64,000 nt of DNA from a bacterium (GTDB lineage Bacteria > Bdellovibrionota > UBA1018): NCBI GenBank assembly GCA_019751945.1, contig JAIEMT010000010.1:1-64000 (forward strand), given 5' to 3'. The notes under the pieces were generated by a model that ran no database searches, was not told where the DNA came from, and worked only from the letters and a program-made list of their open reading frames with translations. A program made the position numbers and the translations under genes. Within the stretch, counting starts at the first letter, position 1; every line of letters begins with the position of its first letter. Positions 42,265 through 51,158 of the stretch are shown piece after piece.

Positions 42265-43604
42265 CAAGCAACCCACCGACCGAGCGTCGTAATTCATTTC
42301 TATGGGGTACTGCCACGAGCAGCCATCAAATTGAAGGTGGTAACGACAAGAACGATTGGTGGGCCTGGGAGCTCGAAGGCAATATCGAGGGAGGGGCTCG
42401 CTCGGGGCAGGCTACTGATCATTGGAATCGATTTCGTGAAGATATTCGCCTGGCTCATGAGCTTGGCTTGAACAGCTATCGTTTTTCTTTGGAGTGGTCT
42501 CGCGTCGAGCCACAGGAAGGTCAGTGGGATTCAGGCGCTTTCGAATGGTACGAAGAGTTACTAAATGAGTGCGAGAAGTATTCCCTCACTCCGATGCTCA
42601 CTCTCCATCATTTTACTTCGCCCAAATGGTTTGCCGACGCGGGTGGGTTCACCTGGCCTGGTTCAGCCAGGCGGTTCGCAGAGTACACCAAGAAAGTTGC
42701 GCAGCGATTGGGGTCGCGTGTGCCTCTCTGGTGCACCTTCAACGAACCGATGGTGATGATCACCGGAGGATACTTAGGAAAGTTCATGCCCCCTGCGAAA
42801 TTCTGGCCGGAGGGCGCTTCACTCGCGTGTCGAAATATTTTGAAGTCGCATGTGCGGGCTTATGAAATTTTGAAGCAGGAAATTCAGCGCCCGGTCGAAG
42901 TGGGCATTGCTCATAACCTCTTAGATTTTATGCCCGACCGGTACTGGCATCCGATGGAGCTGGTGATCACCCAGGTGCTCCATCGGTTTTACAATCGGTC
43001 GTGGTTGGATGCAGTCACCGGTCGAAAGCAGAACTTTGGAGTGCCGGGTTTGGTTCCGAAGCCCCGTCCCGTGATGGATGCTTTGAAACGAAAAACGGTC
43101 GATTTCATCGGCGTGAACTACTACACCAAGGCCTACGTGAAGTGGCGCTCCCGTGACGCCGCTGAGGGTGTGTCGAGCGACTTTCCGATCGGCTTAGCGT
43201 TTTCACGTCGGCACGAAGCCGTCTCGGATGTGGGTTGGGCCGTTCATCCTCAGGGGCTTAAAAAGATTTTGAAGTTTGTCAGTGGCTACGGTTTACCCAT
43301 CTACATTACTGAGAATGGAATCGCCGATCGCTCCGATTCTTTAAGGAAGGAATATCTTTCCAGTCATTTGGCTGCCACTGCTGAAGCCATTCAAGAGGGG
43401 ATGGATATTCGGGGATATTACTACTGGTCTCTGATGGATAACTTTGAATGGGTGAAAGGTTTTGGCCCGCGCTTTGGCCTATATAGTGTCGACTACGATA
43501 CCTTTGATCGGCAGCTGCGGGATTCAGGGACGTATCTGTCTCAATTGATTCGAGCCCATCGAGATGGAAATGTATGGAAAGCCCCCCGCTCGGAACTCCT
43601 CTAG
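42261..43604 (+). CDS. GH1 family beta-glycosidase
   Basis: A 447-residue cytoplasmic glycoside hydrolase of family 1. Both catalytic glutamates are in place: acid/base E162 in TFNEPM and nucleophile E351 in ITENG. The N-terminal FLWGTATSSHQIEGG is diagnostic. The TTG at 42261 overlaps the GT21 stop (TTGA) and has GGAG 5 bases upstream, so it is preferred over ATG 42144, which lies inside the GT21 gene. Pairing with a lipid glycosyltransferase suggests turnover of a glycolipid, but the substrate is unproven. Confidence 0.92.
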   Translation: MTSNPPTERRNSFLWGTATSSHQIEGGNDKNDWWAWELEGNIEGGARSGQATDHWNRFREDIRLAHELGLNSYRFSLEWSRVEPQEGQWDSGAFEWYEELLNECEKYSLTPMLTLHHFTSPKWFADAGGFTWPGSARRFAEYTKKVAQRLGSRVPLWCTFNEPMVMITGGYLGKFMPPAKFWPEGASLACRNILKSHVRAYEILKQEIQRPVEVGIAHNLLDFMPDRYWHPMELVITQVLHRFYNRSWLDAVTGRKQNFGVPGLVPKPRPVMDALKRKTVDFIGVNYYTKAYVKWRSRDAAEGVSSDFPIGLAFSRRHEAVSDVGWAVHPQGLKKILKFVSGYGLPIYITENGIADRSDSLRKEYLSSHLAATAEAIQEGMDIRGYYYWSLMDNFEWVKGFGPRFGLYSVDYDTFDRQLRDSGTYLSQLIRAHRDGNVWKAPRSELL

Positions 43605-43638
43605 ACATCAGCCCGTCGACCGACTAAAACCGCATTCA

Positions 43639-44496
43639 ATGAAATCTATTGAAACTCATTGGAAAGGATCTGCCATTCCGGGGCCGGTGCCTCCGGGGCG
43701 ATTCCAGCCAGAGCTGGCCGCCTGTCCAGAGGGGCAGTCTTTAGACAATATCGGCGGGTACTTTAAACTCTTTCAATATAAGGAGGGGCACCGATTTTCG
43801 ACGGACGATTTGCTCGTGGCTTGGTTTGGTACGACCTATGCTCCAGCGGTATCCCGAGTTTTAGATTTGGGGAGTGGAATCGGATCGGTGGGGATGATTG
43901 CGGCTTGGCGGCTCCCCAGTGCTCAGTTTGTCACGGTAGAGGCGCAAGAGATCAGCGTGGCTCTGGCGCGGAAATCTGCTCGTTACAATGGATTGGAATC
44001 CCGCTACGAAATTCGCTTGGGAGACTTTAGAAACTCGGACGTTTTTAAGTCGGGAGAAGTTTTCGATCTGGTTTTGGGAAGCCCTCCCTACTTTCCGTTA
44101 GAGGATGGCCTACAGGCCGAGCATGAGCAGAAGGTGGCTTGCCGGTTTGAAGTGCGTGGCTCCGTTGCAGACTACTGTGCGGCTGCAGTACCTCGTCTCT
44201 CCCAAGGTGGGGTCTTTGCATTCGTGTTCCCGGTAAAGCCTGCTCATCAACTGGAGCGGGTCCTCGAGGCCGCAAAGGCTTCTGGTCTTCAGATCGTTCG
44301 AAAAAGAGATGTGATTCTTAAAGAAGGGGAGGATCCCTTACTTGGACTTTTCTTATTGATGAGAACTACCGACGTTCCGGAAAGTTTCCGGCACCAGATT
44401 TGGAGTGACGCTCCCTTGATCATTCGACGTCGGGACGGATCCGTCCATCCCGAGTACTCCCTGGTCAAGGCCGCTATCGGCTTTCCACTTCCATGA
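43639..44496 (+). CDS. TrmN6-like N6-adenine methyltransferase
   Basis: A 285-residue SAM-dependent methyltransferase resembling TrmN6 (YfiC), which methylates A37 of tRNA1(Val). Motifs: KEGHRFSTDDLLVAWF, SAM motif VLDLGSGIGSVGM, and the adenine-binding motif IV SPPYF (VLGSPPYF; (N/D/S)PP(Y/F) is allowed). ATG 43639 lies 34 bases after the GH1 stop; the frame is open to 43564 but that would overlap GH1. The last 144 bases are antisense to the radical SAM gene. Confidence 0.88.
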   Translation: MKSIETHWKGSAIPGPVPPGRFQPELAACPEGQSLDNIGGYFKLFQYKEGHRFSTDDLLVAWFGTTYAPAVSRVLDLGSGIGSVGMIAAWRLPSAQFVTVEAQEISVALARKSARYNGLESRYEIRLGDFRNSDVFKSGEVFDLVLGSPPYFPLEDGLQAEHEQKVACRFEVRGSVADYCAAAVPRLSQGGVFAFVFPVKPAHQLERVLEAAKASGLQIVRKRDVILKEGEDPLLGLFLLMRTTDVPESFRHQIWSDAPLIIRRRDGSVHPEYSLVKAAIGFPLP

Positions 44497-46056
44497 TGTA
44501 AATTCATCTTCTGCGACGCTTTCAAATTTCGCACGGTGCGGAGTTCCCTGCGTGAGGTAAACGAGGGCGTGATCAAAGAAAGTCAGTGGCTTCTTAGTCC
44601 AGAAACTTCGTTTTAAACTCTTCCAAAGCCGCCAGGGTCGAATCAGCATTCCGAATGAATAGTGCAGGGCCATCGTTCCAAATTGAAAAATGGGCAGCAT
44701 CCAGTTTGGGATGTGCTCAGACCACGACACGGTTTTGTAACCGCAAACGACCGCACCCCTGAGAAAGTCATTGTAAGTCCCTTGGGCAATCAATTTTTCT
44801 AGGTCAATTCGTTTACTCTCGACGAGCTCGCGGTGGTACTGGCTGCCAGGATAGGGTGCGAAAGCGTGGCAAACCACGTCATCGACACCGAGCCAGGTCA
44901 TCTTGAGGGCAAAGCGCACGTTTTGGAAGGCTTCCTTGAGAGTCTGTCCAGGGAAACCAAAGATCAGCGGAGCGCGCATGGGAATTCCGAGCTTGTTGGT
45001 GTAGATCATCGCTGCAGTCATTTTGTCGAAGTTGATGCGTTTTTGTATTCGAGCAATGGTTTCTTCCGAGCCGGATTCGGGAGCGTAAGAAATTCTCGAC
45101 GTCTTCGACTTTTTAAAGAGATTGAGCATCTCTTTGTCTAGAATCTCCGACCGAGTTCCGGCACCGTGGTGCCATGTCACCGGAAGATTTTCCTCGACCA
45201 TCAGGGTCAGGAGTTCTTGCGTCCACTTTCGATTGATCACACCGACGATGTCGAGAAAGTCGACATGGTCGATGCCGTATTTTTTCACGTAAAGTTTGAT
45301 TTCATCCACTACGCTGCGAGGGCTTCGGTACGAAAGTTCGTTTCCCCACATCTGAGGAGCTGAACAGAACGTGCAGCTAAAAGGACAGCCCCGAGATGCA
45401 ATCAGGGGGATGGCTACGCGATTCATGGCGGACATGGAGTATTTTGCGTCGTGATAATTTCGAATTGGAAGCTTGTCCCAAGCGGGTAGGGGCATGTCGT
45501 CCAATTTTTTTGACCGTCTTCGTGGAGAGTTCTTCTTCGGCTGACCTTGAAATCTGTAGGCAATACCATTGACGGTGTCGAGGTCGTGACCGAGTTGGAG
45601 GCACCTTAAAAGTTCGAGAAGAGTTTCTTCTCCCTCACCTAAGACGCAGTAGTCGATTTCAGGGCAGACGCGCAACAGATTCTGCCATTCGGCTGTGACA
45701 TGTTCTCCTCCAATCACAATCGGGACTCGAGGAAACTGGGCTCGAATGAGTTTGATGATGTAGTCGTCATAAAACCATTCCGAAGAAAACATACAGCTCA
45801 TGCCGATGATTTCGGTGTCTTTTGGAATGGCTTTGAGGATTTCGGAGGGGGAAATTCCATTGATGAGGACATCGTACTTCGCAATTTTTCGGAACTCTCG
45901 AATTCCCTCTCCAAGGGAATCGATGACAGTGACGTCATGTCCGGCAGCATCGGCGCAAGCGACCAGGTACGCGAGTCCCACCGGGGGGATCGTACTTCCA
46001 GCTGTAAAGGAAAAACGATTCGAGACGGCTGGGGGCCGAATGAGTGTGACTCTCAT
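44353..46056 (-). CDS. B12-binding-domain radical SAM protein
   Basis: A 567-residue class B radical SAM enzyme. A B12-binding Rossmann domain (about 1-150; PPVGLAYLVACADAAGHDV and VVIGGEHVTAEW) precedes the radical SAM barrel (about 195-420) with the cluster ligands GCPFSCTFCSAPQMW (C-x3-C-x2-C). Class members methylate unreactive carbons or join lipids and hopanoids; this one's substrate is unknown. There is a hydrophobic stretch near 450-480 (PNWMLPIFQFGTM). The C-terminal 47 residues are encoded antisense to the methyltransferase gene. It sits 48 bases downstream of the desaturase-family gene. Confidence 0.92.
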   Translation of the reverse strand: MRVTLIRPPAVSNRFSFTAGSTIPPVGLAYLVACADAAGHDVTVIDSLGEGIREFRKIAKYDVLINGISPSEILKAIPKDTEIIGMSCMFSSEWFYDDYIIKLIRAQFPRVPIVIGGEHVTAEWQNLLRVCPEIDYCVLGEGEETLLELLRCLQLGHDLDTVNGIAYRFQGQPKKNSPRRRSKKLDDMPLPAWDKLPIRNYHDAKYSMSAMNRVAIPLIASRGCPFSCTFCSAPQMWGNELSYRSPRSVVDEIKLYVKKYGIDHVDFLDIVGVINRKWTQELLTLMVEENLPVTWHHGAGTRSEILDKEMLNLFKKSKTSRISYAPESGSEETIARIQKRINFDKMTAAMIYTNKLGIPMRAPLIFGFPGQTLKEAFQNVRFALKMTWLGVDDVVCHAFAPYPGSQYHRELVESKRIDLEKLIAQGTYNDFLRGAVVCGYKTVSWSEHIPNWMLPIFQFGTMALHYSFGMLIRPWRLWKSLKRSFWTKKPLTFFDHALVYLTQGTPHRAKFESVAEDEFTSWKWKADSGLDQGVLGMDGSVPTSNDQGSVTPNLVPETFRNVGSSHQ

Positions 46057-46104
46057 CTGAGACCTCTAGTTTACCATCCCTCAGGATTCTTATCCCAGTG
46101 TTAT

Positions 46105-46800
46105 TTAGTCCCTGGAGGAATGAACGCCGATTTCCGTGCGGTAATGATTTGGCAGGTGGAGCGTATTGAAAATTCGATCCCAGAACGAAAAGATAAATCC
46201 AAAGTTTTGCCCATACTTACCGTGAAGTTCCTTTGAATGGTGCCAATAGTGATTCCGAGGAGTAATTAAGACCCAATCTGCAACGCGGGGAATCCAGAGT
46301 CGTATATTCGAGTGCTGAATCATGCAAGCGCTCAAAAAGATGAGATTGGTGTAAAAAATGACGGAATAGGAAATCGAAAGAACGCCGAGCAAAAGTCCCT
46401 GAATAAGCATGTGTGTGAAGACTTCCAAACTATGATGACGAAAGGAAGAGAGCGCGGTGAGTTCCGTCGCGGAGTGGTGAACCCGATGAAGCTTCCAAAG
46501 TACTGGAATGGAATGGAAGCTCCAATGCACCCAGTAACTCGTAAAGTCGAGTAGGAAAAGAGTGACTAAGAATTGTAGCCAGAGTGGGGAGTGGTACAGG
46601 GAATAGAGGATGGGGGTTGGGCCCATTTTTTGTGAGATGAAGCTTGCTAAACTGGGAAGCGCGAAGGCATTCACTATCAGTAGAAGAAAATTCTGTCTCA
46701 CTTCCGTGCTAGGACGCTCGTGAGATTGCCTTGGAAATAGCCACTCCAAAGCGCTGAGTCCTAGAAGTGAGGTGATGAGAAAAATTCTACCGGCGTCCAT
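46105..46800 (-). CDS. Fatty-acid hydroxylase/sterol desaturase family protein
   Basis: A 231-residue inner-membrane protein with about four helices and the di-iron histidine boxes of the family: HWSFH, HRVHH, QHSNIR, and HYWHHSKELHGKYGQNFG. These enzymes hydroxylate or desaturate lipids using oxygen. It overlaps the upstream polytopic membrane gene by 14 bases. It is one of three family members within 7.6 kb; this one and the 52916 gene are the single-domain type. Substrate unknown. Confidence 0.93.
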   Translation of the reverse strand: MDAGRIFLITSLLGLSALEWLFPRQSHERPSTEVRQNFLLLIVNAFALPSLASFISQKMGPTPILYSLYHSPLWLQFLVTLFLLDFTSYWVHWSFHSIPVLWKLHRVHHSATELTALSSFRHHSLEVFTHMLIQGLLLGVLSISYSVIFYTNLIFLSACMIQHSNIRLWIPRVADWVLITPRNHYWHHSKELHGKYGQNFGFIFSFWDRIFNTLHLPNHYRTEIGVHSSRD

Positions 46801-48481
46801 CCGTCATCCTAATAAAGAAGGAAAGATCAGGCGATCTTTCGGCCATCATCTGGTCAAACCAGGGAGTCGATCGAACGACCTGTCCCTTCATGATGTCGTA
46901 GTAGCGTGAGAGTGCGGCATCTATTTTCTTTCGCCCCTCTGCATCTGTGTAGAGTTTTAACATCTTGGCGCCATCGAAGGAGAAATCTGCAGCGTAGATT
47001 TCCGCACCCGCACCCACTACTTTGTTGTCAAAAAAACCGGCAGCCGTGAGCGCTCGAACTTTCTCGCCCGAATTGAAGTAGTTGAGAGTGGTCATGGCTG
47101 CGAATAAGACGCAGCAGGAAAGGGCGAGGGTTCTCATAATTTGCTGATCCTTCCACTTTAGTCGAATTCCTGTGATCAGTGCAGCGAGCAAAGCGGAGTA
47201 GAGAAGGATATTGAAGAAGTGGTGCTTTGTATTGACGACTTGAACCGAAAACTTTTGTGACATCGCCGCCATCGATTGAGACCAAAGGTCTCCCAAAGGG
47301 AGTAGGTGAAGTGGATAGAGGTAAGGATTGAGACTGTCGATGAAAACAAAGGAGATCATCCAGAAAAGATGCCAGAGAGCTAAACCCCAGCCCCAGAGCA
47401 GAAGCTGTTTTTTTTTCAAACGCATTTTTGAAATAAAATAAGAAAAACCCAAGAGTAAAAAAACCAGAACGTTGAGTCCCATTCGCCCGGGAAGGTGATC
47501 CTCCACCAAATATCCAATCAGTGGGAGTGTTCTGAAGATGGTGAGACCTAGAATCCACACGCCCAATATTGAAAGGTCTAAACCATTGAGAATTTTCTTT
47601 TTAAAGAGGTCTCTCCCCAGCCAGAACATTCCGATAATGCCGATAAAATACGGCGGATTTGTAAAAAACATTCCTCCCGGAAAGAAATAGCCTTTCACAA
47701 AGGACACCACAAGGTCGACAGGTGAAAAATGAAAGAGCATCAGAATCGGCATTTGGGAGTTGATCATCTTCCCATATTTCAGAAATTGATTGAGGACTTC
47801 GCATCCAACCAGCAGAGCGACTGGCACTAAGAAGGAGAGGTTCTTTTTATTTCGAAGAATTAAAAAGGCCATGTATCCGCAGGGAACCCAATAGGTCGGC
47901 CGAATGAGTACGAGGATTCCACAGGCCACACCCAGCATCCAAGGGGAGTCGATCGCCTTCTTCTTTTTTACGCGGAAGAAATTCCAAGCGAGATAAGCGA
48001 GCGCAGGAAAAAGACTGACGTCAATGACGGTGATCGCAAAAAAAGAGAAATAGAACAGTGCCGTTCCAAAATAGAAGCAAAGAAGCTGACCCTGAGAAAT
48101 TTTAATACCAATTTCCTCAGCCGTCTTCTGGGTGAGTCGAAATCCCACAAAGAGAGAGAAGAGACTCAAGCTTCCTGCGGCGAATGGATAGGATGTCCAG
48201 TCGTGATGCGTCAAAGTTAGGAACTTGGAAAACTTCTCGAGCAAGCCAAACAGGAAGAGAAGGGGGGTCTGAATTTCCGTATGTTTTGCAGGGTGAAAAA
48301 AGTTTGGAGTGACAAGCCATTCCATGGGTGCGGGCACATGATTGATGATGTTGAAGTCACCATCGGCAAAAATGGATTTTAAATAGCTGAGATAGATGCC
48401 CCCTTCATAAAAATCAGGCCCGGCGATCAATAAACTCAGGAAAAAATAGCTGAAGAAAAGAAGAAACGACTTTCTCAACAT
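46787..48481 (-). CDS. Polytopic membrane protein, glycosyltransferase-like (GT-C type)
   Basis: A 564-residue protein with about 10-12 helices. The first periplasmic loop carries acidic and aromatic residues (GPDFYEGGIYLSYLK and NHVPAPMEWLVTPNFFHPAKHTE), as in GT-C enzymes of the PMT/ArnT type, and the C-terminal 100 residues form a soluble domain. I cannot confirm a DxD or identify a donor. It starts at ATG 48481, divergent from the FG-GAP gene, and overlaps the desaturase-family gene at its 3' end. Confidence 0.8.
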   Translation of the reverse strand: MLRKSFLLFFSYFFLSLLIAGPDFYEGGIYLSYLKSIFADGDFNIINHVPAPMEWLVTPNFFHPAKHTEIQTPLLFLFGLLEKFSKFLTLTHHDWTSYPFAAGSLSLFSLFVGFRLTQKTAEEIGIKISQGQLLCFYFGTALFYFSFFAITVIDVSLFPALAYLAWNFFRVKKKKAIDSPWMLGVACGILVLIRPTYWVPCGYMAFLILRNKKNLSFLVPVALLVGCEVLNQFLKYGKMINSQMPILMLFHFSPVDLVVSFVKGYFFPGGMFFTNPPYFIGIIGMFWLGRDLFKKKILNGLDLSILGVWILGLTIFRTLPLIGYLVEDHLPGRMGLNVLVFLLLGFSYFISKMRLKKKQLLLWGWGLALWHLFWMISFVFIDSLNPYLYPLHLLPLGDLWSQSMAAMSQKFSVQVVNTKHHFFNILLYSALLAALITGIRLKWKDQQIMRTLALSCCVLFAAMTTLNYFNSGEKVRALTAAGFFDNKVVGAGAEIYAADFSFDGAKMLKLYTDAEGRKKIDAALSRYYDIMKGQVVRSTPWFDQMMAERSPDLSFFIRMTDGRR

Positions 48482-48515
48482 TATTTGTAGTTTAAATGAT
48501 TTAGGGATGAATCGC

Positions 48516-48544
48516 TTGCATTATTGGACTTCACTCCATACTAT
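48516..48544 (+). promoter_or_regulatory. Candidate sigma-70 promoter for the FG-GAP gene
   Basis: TTGCAT (48516-48521) and TACTAT (48539-48544) are separated by exactly 17 bases and lie 32 bases before the ATG at 48577, in the 95-base divergent region. Matches to the consensus are partial (3/6 and 4/6), so this is a candidate only. Confidence 0.35.
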
Positions 48545-48576
48545 TATTGCTAATCAATTTTCACTACGGGGGCCCT

Positions 48577-51135
48577 ATGATCAGTTACCAAAAGAAGTTT
48601 ATTCTTTCAGTGACCGTGTTGTTTTCATCTGCCTTGGCGCTATCTGCGCAGAGTGAAGGAGAGCTTGCAAAGAAGCTTCTTTCTCAGGTGATTAAGAACA
48701 CGAAACCTGAAGTAACCCCCATGGCCAAATTGCCTCAGAATTTTGGTGGCAAGCAACCGAAGCTCGACATTCATCAACAAGACAAGATTAACAAGATTGC
48801 CTTAGGGATTGCGTCATCAGACGAAAGAGAGTTTCAAGGCGTATTAAAGGATGTGGTTTTCCCCCTTGAGAGAATGTTTGAAGCCAAGAGAGTAAATCTA
48901 GGTCAGATTTCAGAAAAGTCATCGAAGTACTCTTTCAAAGACCAGACCGCTACCAAGAAGCGAGAGGTGGAAGGAATAGCCGAGTTTTCGTGGAGCATCA
49001 ATTCTAACGAACTCGCCATTTCTGAAGCTGAAACCGCTTTCAATGATTATCTCTCGAGTTTTTCGAAGGTCGATTACGTTTCTTTGAGCCCCTACTCGAT
49101 GTCGACTCCGATTTCTCAGCGCGAAGCAGCTTCGAATTTGCCAAAGGCCTTTGAAGTAGAAGCTCGAATGGATTTGCGCGGTATGGATTCTGCCAAGAGC
49201 CGTCGCAATGATCGTGGTGTGGTGAAGTTTAATGTCTCTTACGATCTAAACTCCAATCATTGGAAGGTTACAAGTTTTAAGATGGTTTCAGGCGAGACGC
49301 TGACCTCGAAGACAGCTGCTTTTGCCGAAACCAGCCCGTTCGACAGTAAGGCGCTTTCAAATTTCTTAAGAAAAGAAGCCATTCGTCGCGGTGGATACGC
49401 TCTTGCTGTGAATGATCTGGACGGCGACGGCGTTGTGGACATGATCGTTGGCCACCTGGGAGCGCTCCAGATCTATAAAGGTAAGAAGGACGGCAGCTTC
49501 GATTTAGTGAGCAACAAGAGCATGGGTTTCAATGACGAAACTCTTGTAAAGAGCGCCGTCATTGCTGATTTCGACAATGATGGAAAGAAAGACGTGCTCT
49601 TGACCCGCTTTGCTCCGAGCGAAAAAGAAGGCAATGACATTGCCCTCTATCAAAATCAGGGTGGATCCAAGTTCAAGAAGGTTGAGAAAATTCAGAACCG
49701 TTCACCGGCTTACTACGCCATGCCGTCCGCAGTGGCAGACTTCAACGGCGATGGCATGTTGGACTTCTATGTCGGATTTCCTGGCGCGAAGGATTTTACC
49801 GTGCTGAATAAGAAGGCCACCGGGTTTGAAGGGAAGAAGGAATTCCTTCCCCAAGGGCTGTTCTACAACATCGGAAATTTCTCGTTCAATGAAGTGACCA
49901 AAGAACGTTTGCCCTACTCGAAGAAAAGCAATGCGTACACCGACGGCTACCCGGAAATGGCGGCCATCTTTCCGCATGCGTCGATGGCAGTGGACTATAA
50001 CCTCGATGGCAATATGGACATCGTGGTCATCGACGACAAGGCTAATTTGAGCCCGCTTTACAAGAATAACGGCAAGGGTACTTTTGAACAGGTGGCTGAG
50101 AAGATTGGTCTCACCAACTACGATTTCGGAATGGGTTTTGCTGCAGGTGACTTGAGCAACCGAGGATCCCTCGACTTCGTTTACACGAACGTGAATTTCC
50201 TTCCTGCTGAAAGATTGCACAACAGCTTGGCAAAGAATTTTTCGGACTATTCGAAGCTTCCGGGAACCTACGGCCTTCGAGTTTTCAGAACGGCTGATGG
50301 AAAAAACTATTCCGACATTTCGGCTCTTACCGGAGTCAACAGCTGCGGACAAGGCATCGCAGGGGTGGAGTTGGTCGACTATAACAATGACGGCTTGCTG
50401 GACATCTATGTAGCAAACGGATTGTGGAGTGGAACGACGAAGCAACAGGATCTTTCAAGCCTGTTCGTTCGAGCTTACTCTAAGTACGACTACGATTTCC
50501 AAGAAGTATTGGGAAGTAGCTCGGGCGTGGAACAAGCAAACACCAGCTTCATGAAAATCTTGAATGGCTTTGAAGGCGATCTTGAGTCGCAGAGCTGGCA
50601 GAAGGGCACGCGTCCTTCGATGGCCGGCTATCAGCGCAACTGCTTGTTCCGCAATAACGGCGACGACACATTCACGGAAGTGGGCTATCTCGCCGGTGTG
50701 GATTCGATGGCCGATGGTTACATGATTGCGACTGCGGACCTGAATCAGGATGGAAAGATGGACCTCATTCTGCGCAACGGGGATCCTGGCGTGGAACAAC
50801 ATCGCTATCCGGCAGTTCAAGTTTTCACAAACAATACGGAAACCTCGAACAAGAGCGTGATTCTCTCGTTCTTCGGTCACAAGTCGAATCGCGACGGCAT
50901 CGGCGTCATTGCTGAGGCCTCCGTGGGCGGCAAAAAATTGACTCGTCATCTGATTGCTAACAACGGAGCTGTTCAATCGGAAAGCATCCTGCACTTTGGT
51001 TTGGGCAAGCAAGCAGCGATTGATGAGCTCACCGTGCGTTGGCCCTCTGGTAATGTTCAGAAGTTTAAGAATGTTCCGGCAGGTCGCCATTTGATCGAAG
51101 AAAGTAACGAGTCCTCCAAAGTCGCGTTAAGATAA
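48577..51135 (+). CDS. Secreted FG-GAP repeat protein with UnbV/ASPIC domain
   Basis: An 852-residue exported protein with signal peptide (KKFILSVTVLFSSALALSAQ). Residues about 30-270 form an unrecognised domain. From about 280 to 750 there are six DxDxDGxxD calcium-loop repeats (DLDGDGVVD, DFDNDGKKD, DFNGDGMLD, DYNLDGNMD, DYNNDGLLD, DLNQDGKMD) forming a beta-propeller, and the C-terminus is a UnbV/ASPIC domain (HLIANNGAVQSES, HFGLGKQAAIDELTVRWPSG). Related CRTAC1-like proteins are extracellular or surface adhesins and carbohydrate-linked proteins. GGGGG precedes the ATG. The desaturase-cupin fusion follows 23 bases later. Confidence 0.92.
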   Translation: MISYQKKFILSVTVLFSSALALSAQSEGELAKKLLSQVIKNTKPEVTPMAKLPQNFGGKQPKLDIHQQDKINKIALGIASSDEREFQGVLKDVVFPLERMFEAKRVNLGQISEKSSKYSFKDQTATKKREVEGIAEFSWSINSNELAISEAETAFNDYLSSFSKVDYVSLSPYSMSTPISQREAASNLPKAFEVEARMDLRGMDSAKSRRNDRGVVKFNVSYDLNSNHWKVTSFKMVSGETLTSKTAAFAETSPFDSKALSNFLRKEAIRRGGYALAVNDLDGDGVVDMIVGHLGALQIYKGKKDGSFDLVSNKSMGFNDETLVKSAVIADFDNDGKKDVLLTRFAPSEKEGNDIALYQNQGGSKFKKVEKIQNRSPAYYAMPSAVADFNGDGMLDFYVGFPGAKDFTVLNKKATGFEGKKEFLPQGLFYNIGNFSFNEVTKERLPYSKKSNAYTDGYPEMAAIFPHASMAVDYNLDGNMDIVVIDDKANLSPLYKNNGKGTFEQVAEKIGLTNYDFGMGFAAGDLSNRGSLDFVYTNVNFLPAERLHNSLAKNFSDYSKLPGTYGLRVFRTADGKNYSDISALTGVNSCGQGIAGVELVDYNNDGLLDIYVANGLWSGTTKQQDLSSLFVRAYSKYDYDFQEVLGSSSGVEQANTSFMKILNGFEGDLESQSWQKGTRPSMAGYQRNCLFRNNGDDTFTEVGYLAGVDSMADGYMIATADLNQDGKMDLILRNGDPGVEQHRYPAVQVFTNNTETSNKSVILSFFGHKSNRDGIGVIAEASVGGKKLTRHLIANNGAVQSESILHFGLGKQAAIDELTVRWPSGNVQKFKNVPAGRHLIEESNESSKVALR

Positions 51136-51158
51136 GGGGGAAGGAGTAAGTCAGCAGC

